Source of the DNA: Edolisoma coerulescens
Taxonomy: Eukaryota > Chordata > Aves > Passeriformes > Campephagidae
DNA length: 64,000 nt
Reading direction: 5' to 3'
NCBI GenBank assembly: GCA_013397115.1
Contig: VWZW01004026.1
Span: 1,240,652 to 1,304,651 of the forward strand
The notes under the pieces were generated by a model. That model saw nothing but the letters and a program-made list of their open reading frames with translations, had not been told where the DNA came from and searched no databases. A program made the position numbers and the translations under genes. Below, piece after piece: positions 62,485 to 64,000 of the stretch (position 1 is the first letter of the stretch; every line of letters begins with the position of its first letter).

Positions 62485-64000
62485 AAAGTATATGAATTCT
62501 ACTAAAGTGGGATTGCAAATAATCAAATAATCTACTTCTTTAATAAAAAATATTTACTTTTTTCCTTAATCTTGGATTTAAGAGTTTTATACATCCTTTC
62601 CACGACTTATGTATGCTGACTCTGTCTTTTTGTCCATGCAAGTTTCCAATCCCTTTTTAGTCTTGTGAATGCATTTGAAACTGTACTCATTAGTGTCAGT
62701 GGTGCCACAGGCTTGAAAGGCGCGTCCTAATGATTTACAATAGAGGCTAGTGGGGATAAAGATGCTAGGAACTCAATTCCTTATCCTGGTGCTTTGTTTT
62801 TGAGACAATTCTCCATGTTCTTGGTGATACTATTTTCTTCTCATTTATTTTATCCTCTGTTGAACAGATGCATGCTGAAATATGCTGCCAGTCCATCACA
62901 TTTCTCCAGATGCTTCTGGCTGTTCTTTTAATGCAGATACTTCAACAGCTCTGGACTACTGTCATTCATGGTCGCTGTGCTGTAAATGACAACAGCTATC
63001 ACATAAGCTGATAAAATTCCATATAGTAACAAACCTCAAATTTTTTTTTTTTCCTCTGGATAGAAATATGGTAGCTTCTAAAACTGCTACCGAAGATCAT
63101 CAAAATGATGCATGAGTGTTTCAGAAAACAGGTTTAAATTACTTTATAATGTGTCTCAGAGAATTTTTCTATGGCCTCACTACATTGAACTAATATTTTG
63201 ATATTTCTTTGAGCTTGGCTTTTCCAATTATAAGATTAGGAAAACTCATTTTCCCTTATATTCTTTCTTTTCTTTTGCCTGTAATGGGAGGAAGGAAGGG
63301 CTGTTCTCTCAGTTTTTCTTCAGGCTAGATCTTTGGAGATGGTGTGGGCATTGTTTCGCTGTCACAGATGACACCAGTCTGACTGTAGATTAAACAAAAG
63401 ACCAGAGGATCCCATACTACAGAAGGGAAAATACTGGAGGAGATGTAAGAAAGTTTTTTGGAAATACTAGTTGTATTCACAAGTCTATTCAAACTGGTTA
63501 TGTCCTAAAAAATAGAACCCATTTAGTTTTATAAAAAAAAAAAATTTCATGCTTTTACACAGCAGGACATGAAACTTGGAGTCAGTGGTCACTCTAGGGA
63601 AAGTCAAAGAAGAAAGGAAAATTAACAAAGCATATAAGAAACACTGTGAGGGCACCTCAGAATGCTTTTAAAGATATATTTCCAAACCAAGAGAAAGGTT
63701 TGGACAATACAAGGTTTGGATTAGTACAGCATACAGCCACATAAGTCTTTCTTTAAAACACTGACCCTCTGGGAACATTATAGAGAGATGTCTAAGTTAT
63801 GTGCCATTTATGGTGTGAATCTCTTGGCTACAGGCATGAATACAGTCTAATGATACATATAATCTGATCAATAATTTTCTTTTCTTCATTCACATTAACT
63901 TGAAGCTTACAGAACCTTGAGAAAGGTAATACAAACCGAATCAGAACAAAAGATGAAAACTCAGGGGCCTTAATGTATGAAGAAAGCAGTAAGATGAGCC

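Larger units (their letters stand above)
60470..64000. other. Unique AT-rich region to the window end
   Basis: No transposable element recognised. It holds a G4 motif, a TA microsatellite and a 12-bp tandem duplication, listed separately. A 99-codon frame at 61606-61905 contains QDQWGPPPPLTVQPADCFPG after a TTTACTTCCAG acceptor-like site (AG at 61682-61683). It has no good donor on the + strand and reads into the GGGA repeat, so I do not call it a gene. Confidence 0.45.

Noticed and set aside
1..64000. CRISPR arrays, operons, ribosome binding sites, tRNA or rRNA genes
   Set aside because: None seen. The composition and the CR1/LTR content indicate vertebrate nuclear DNA, where the prokaryotic features are not expected.

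Overview
The window looks like avian nuclear DNA: a gene-poor, AT-rich stretch that is either a gene desert or part of a very large intron. Two things point to a bird. First, it holds many truncated CR1 LINEs, most ending in the short ATTCTATG-type 3' repeat typical of avian CR1. Second, several isolated LTRs match avian endogenous-retrovirus LTR layouts. I saw no SINEs or L1, no bacterial-style gene packing, no rRNA or tRNA and no CRISPR. I cannot name the species.

Layout. CR1 copies lie at about 1890-2595 (+), 6862-7380 (-), 15960-16758 (+), 22595-23627 (+), 25621-25889 (+), 34355-34730 (+), 37825-39604 (+, split by an LTR) and 45590-45865 (+). An older reverse-transcriptase relic lies at about 50935-51095 (-). 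All are 5'-truncated and disabled by stops, frameshifts or deletions. LTRs lie at 20701 to about 21137 (+), 35185-36167 (+, the clearest) and 39010-39491 (-, nested inside a CR1). Two weaker LTR-like segments are on the minus strand at about 33575-34130 and 21945-22395. The rest is mostly unique AT-rich DNA with microsatellites, homopolymer tracts, two G-quadruplex motifs, small tandem duplications and several perfect palindromes.

Genes. I recognise no known protein-coding gene. The best lead is at 59036-60469 (+). Three open segments there are bounded by splice-like signals: a strong AAG|GTAAGA donor, a very pyrimidine-rich CCCCCAG acceptor, a CAG|GT donor and a T16-ACAG acceptor. They join in one phase and end in a TAA. 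This is inference from signals and needs transcript evidence. Two long frames with no recognised product (23809-24393 and 18787-19323) are also recorded. Most other short open frames lie inside CR1 or LTR sequence or look like chance.

The retroelement layers give a relative history: an old CR1 relic, then younger CR1 copies with two different 3' ends, then LTR insertions. One LTR keeps about 16 CpGs and interrupts a CR1, so it is among the youngest elements here.
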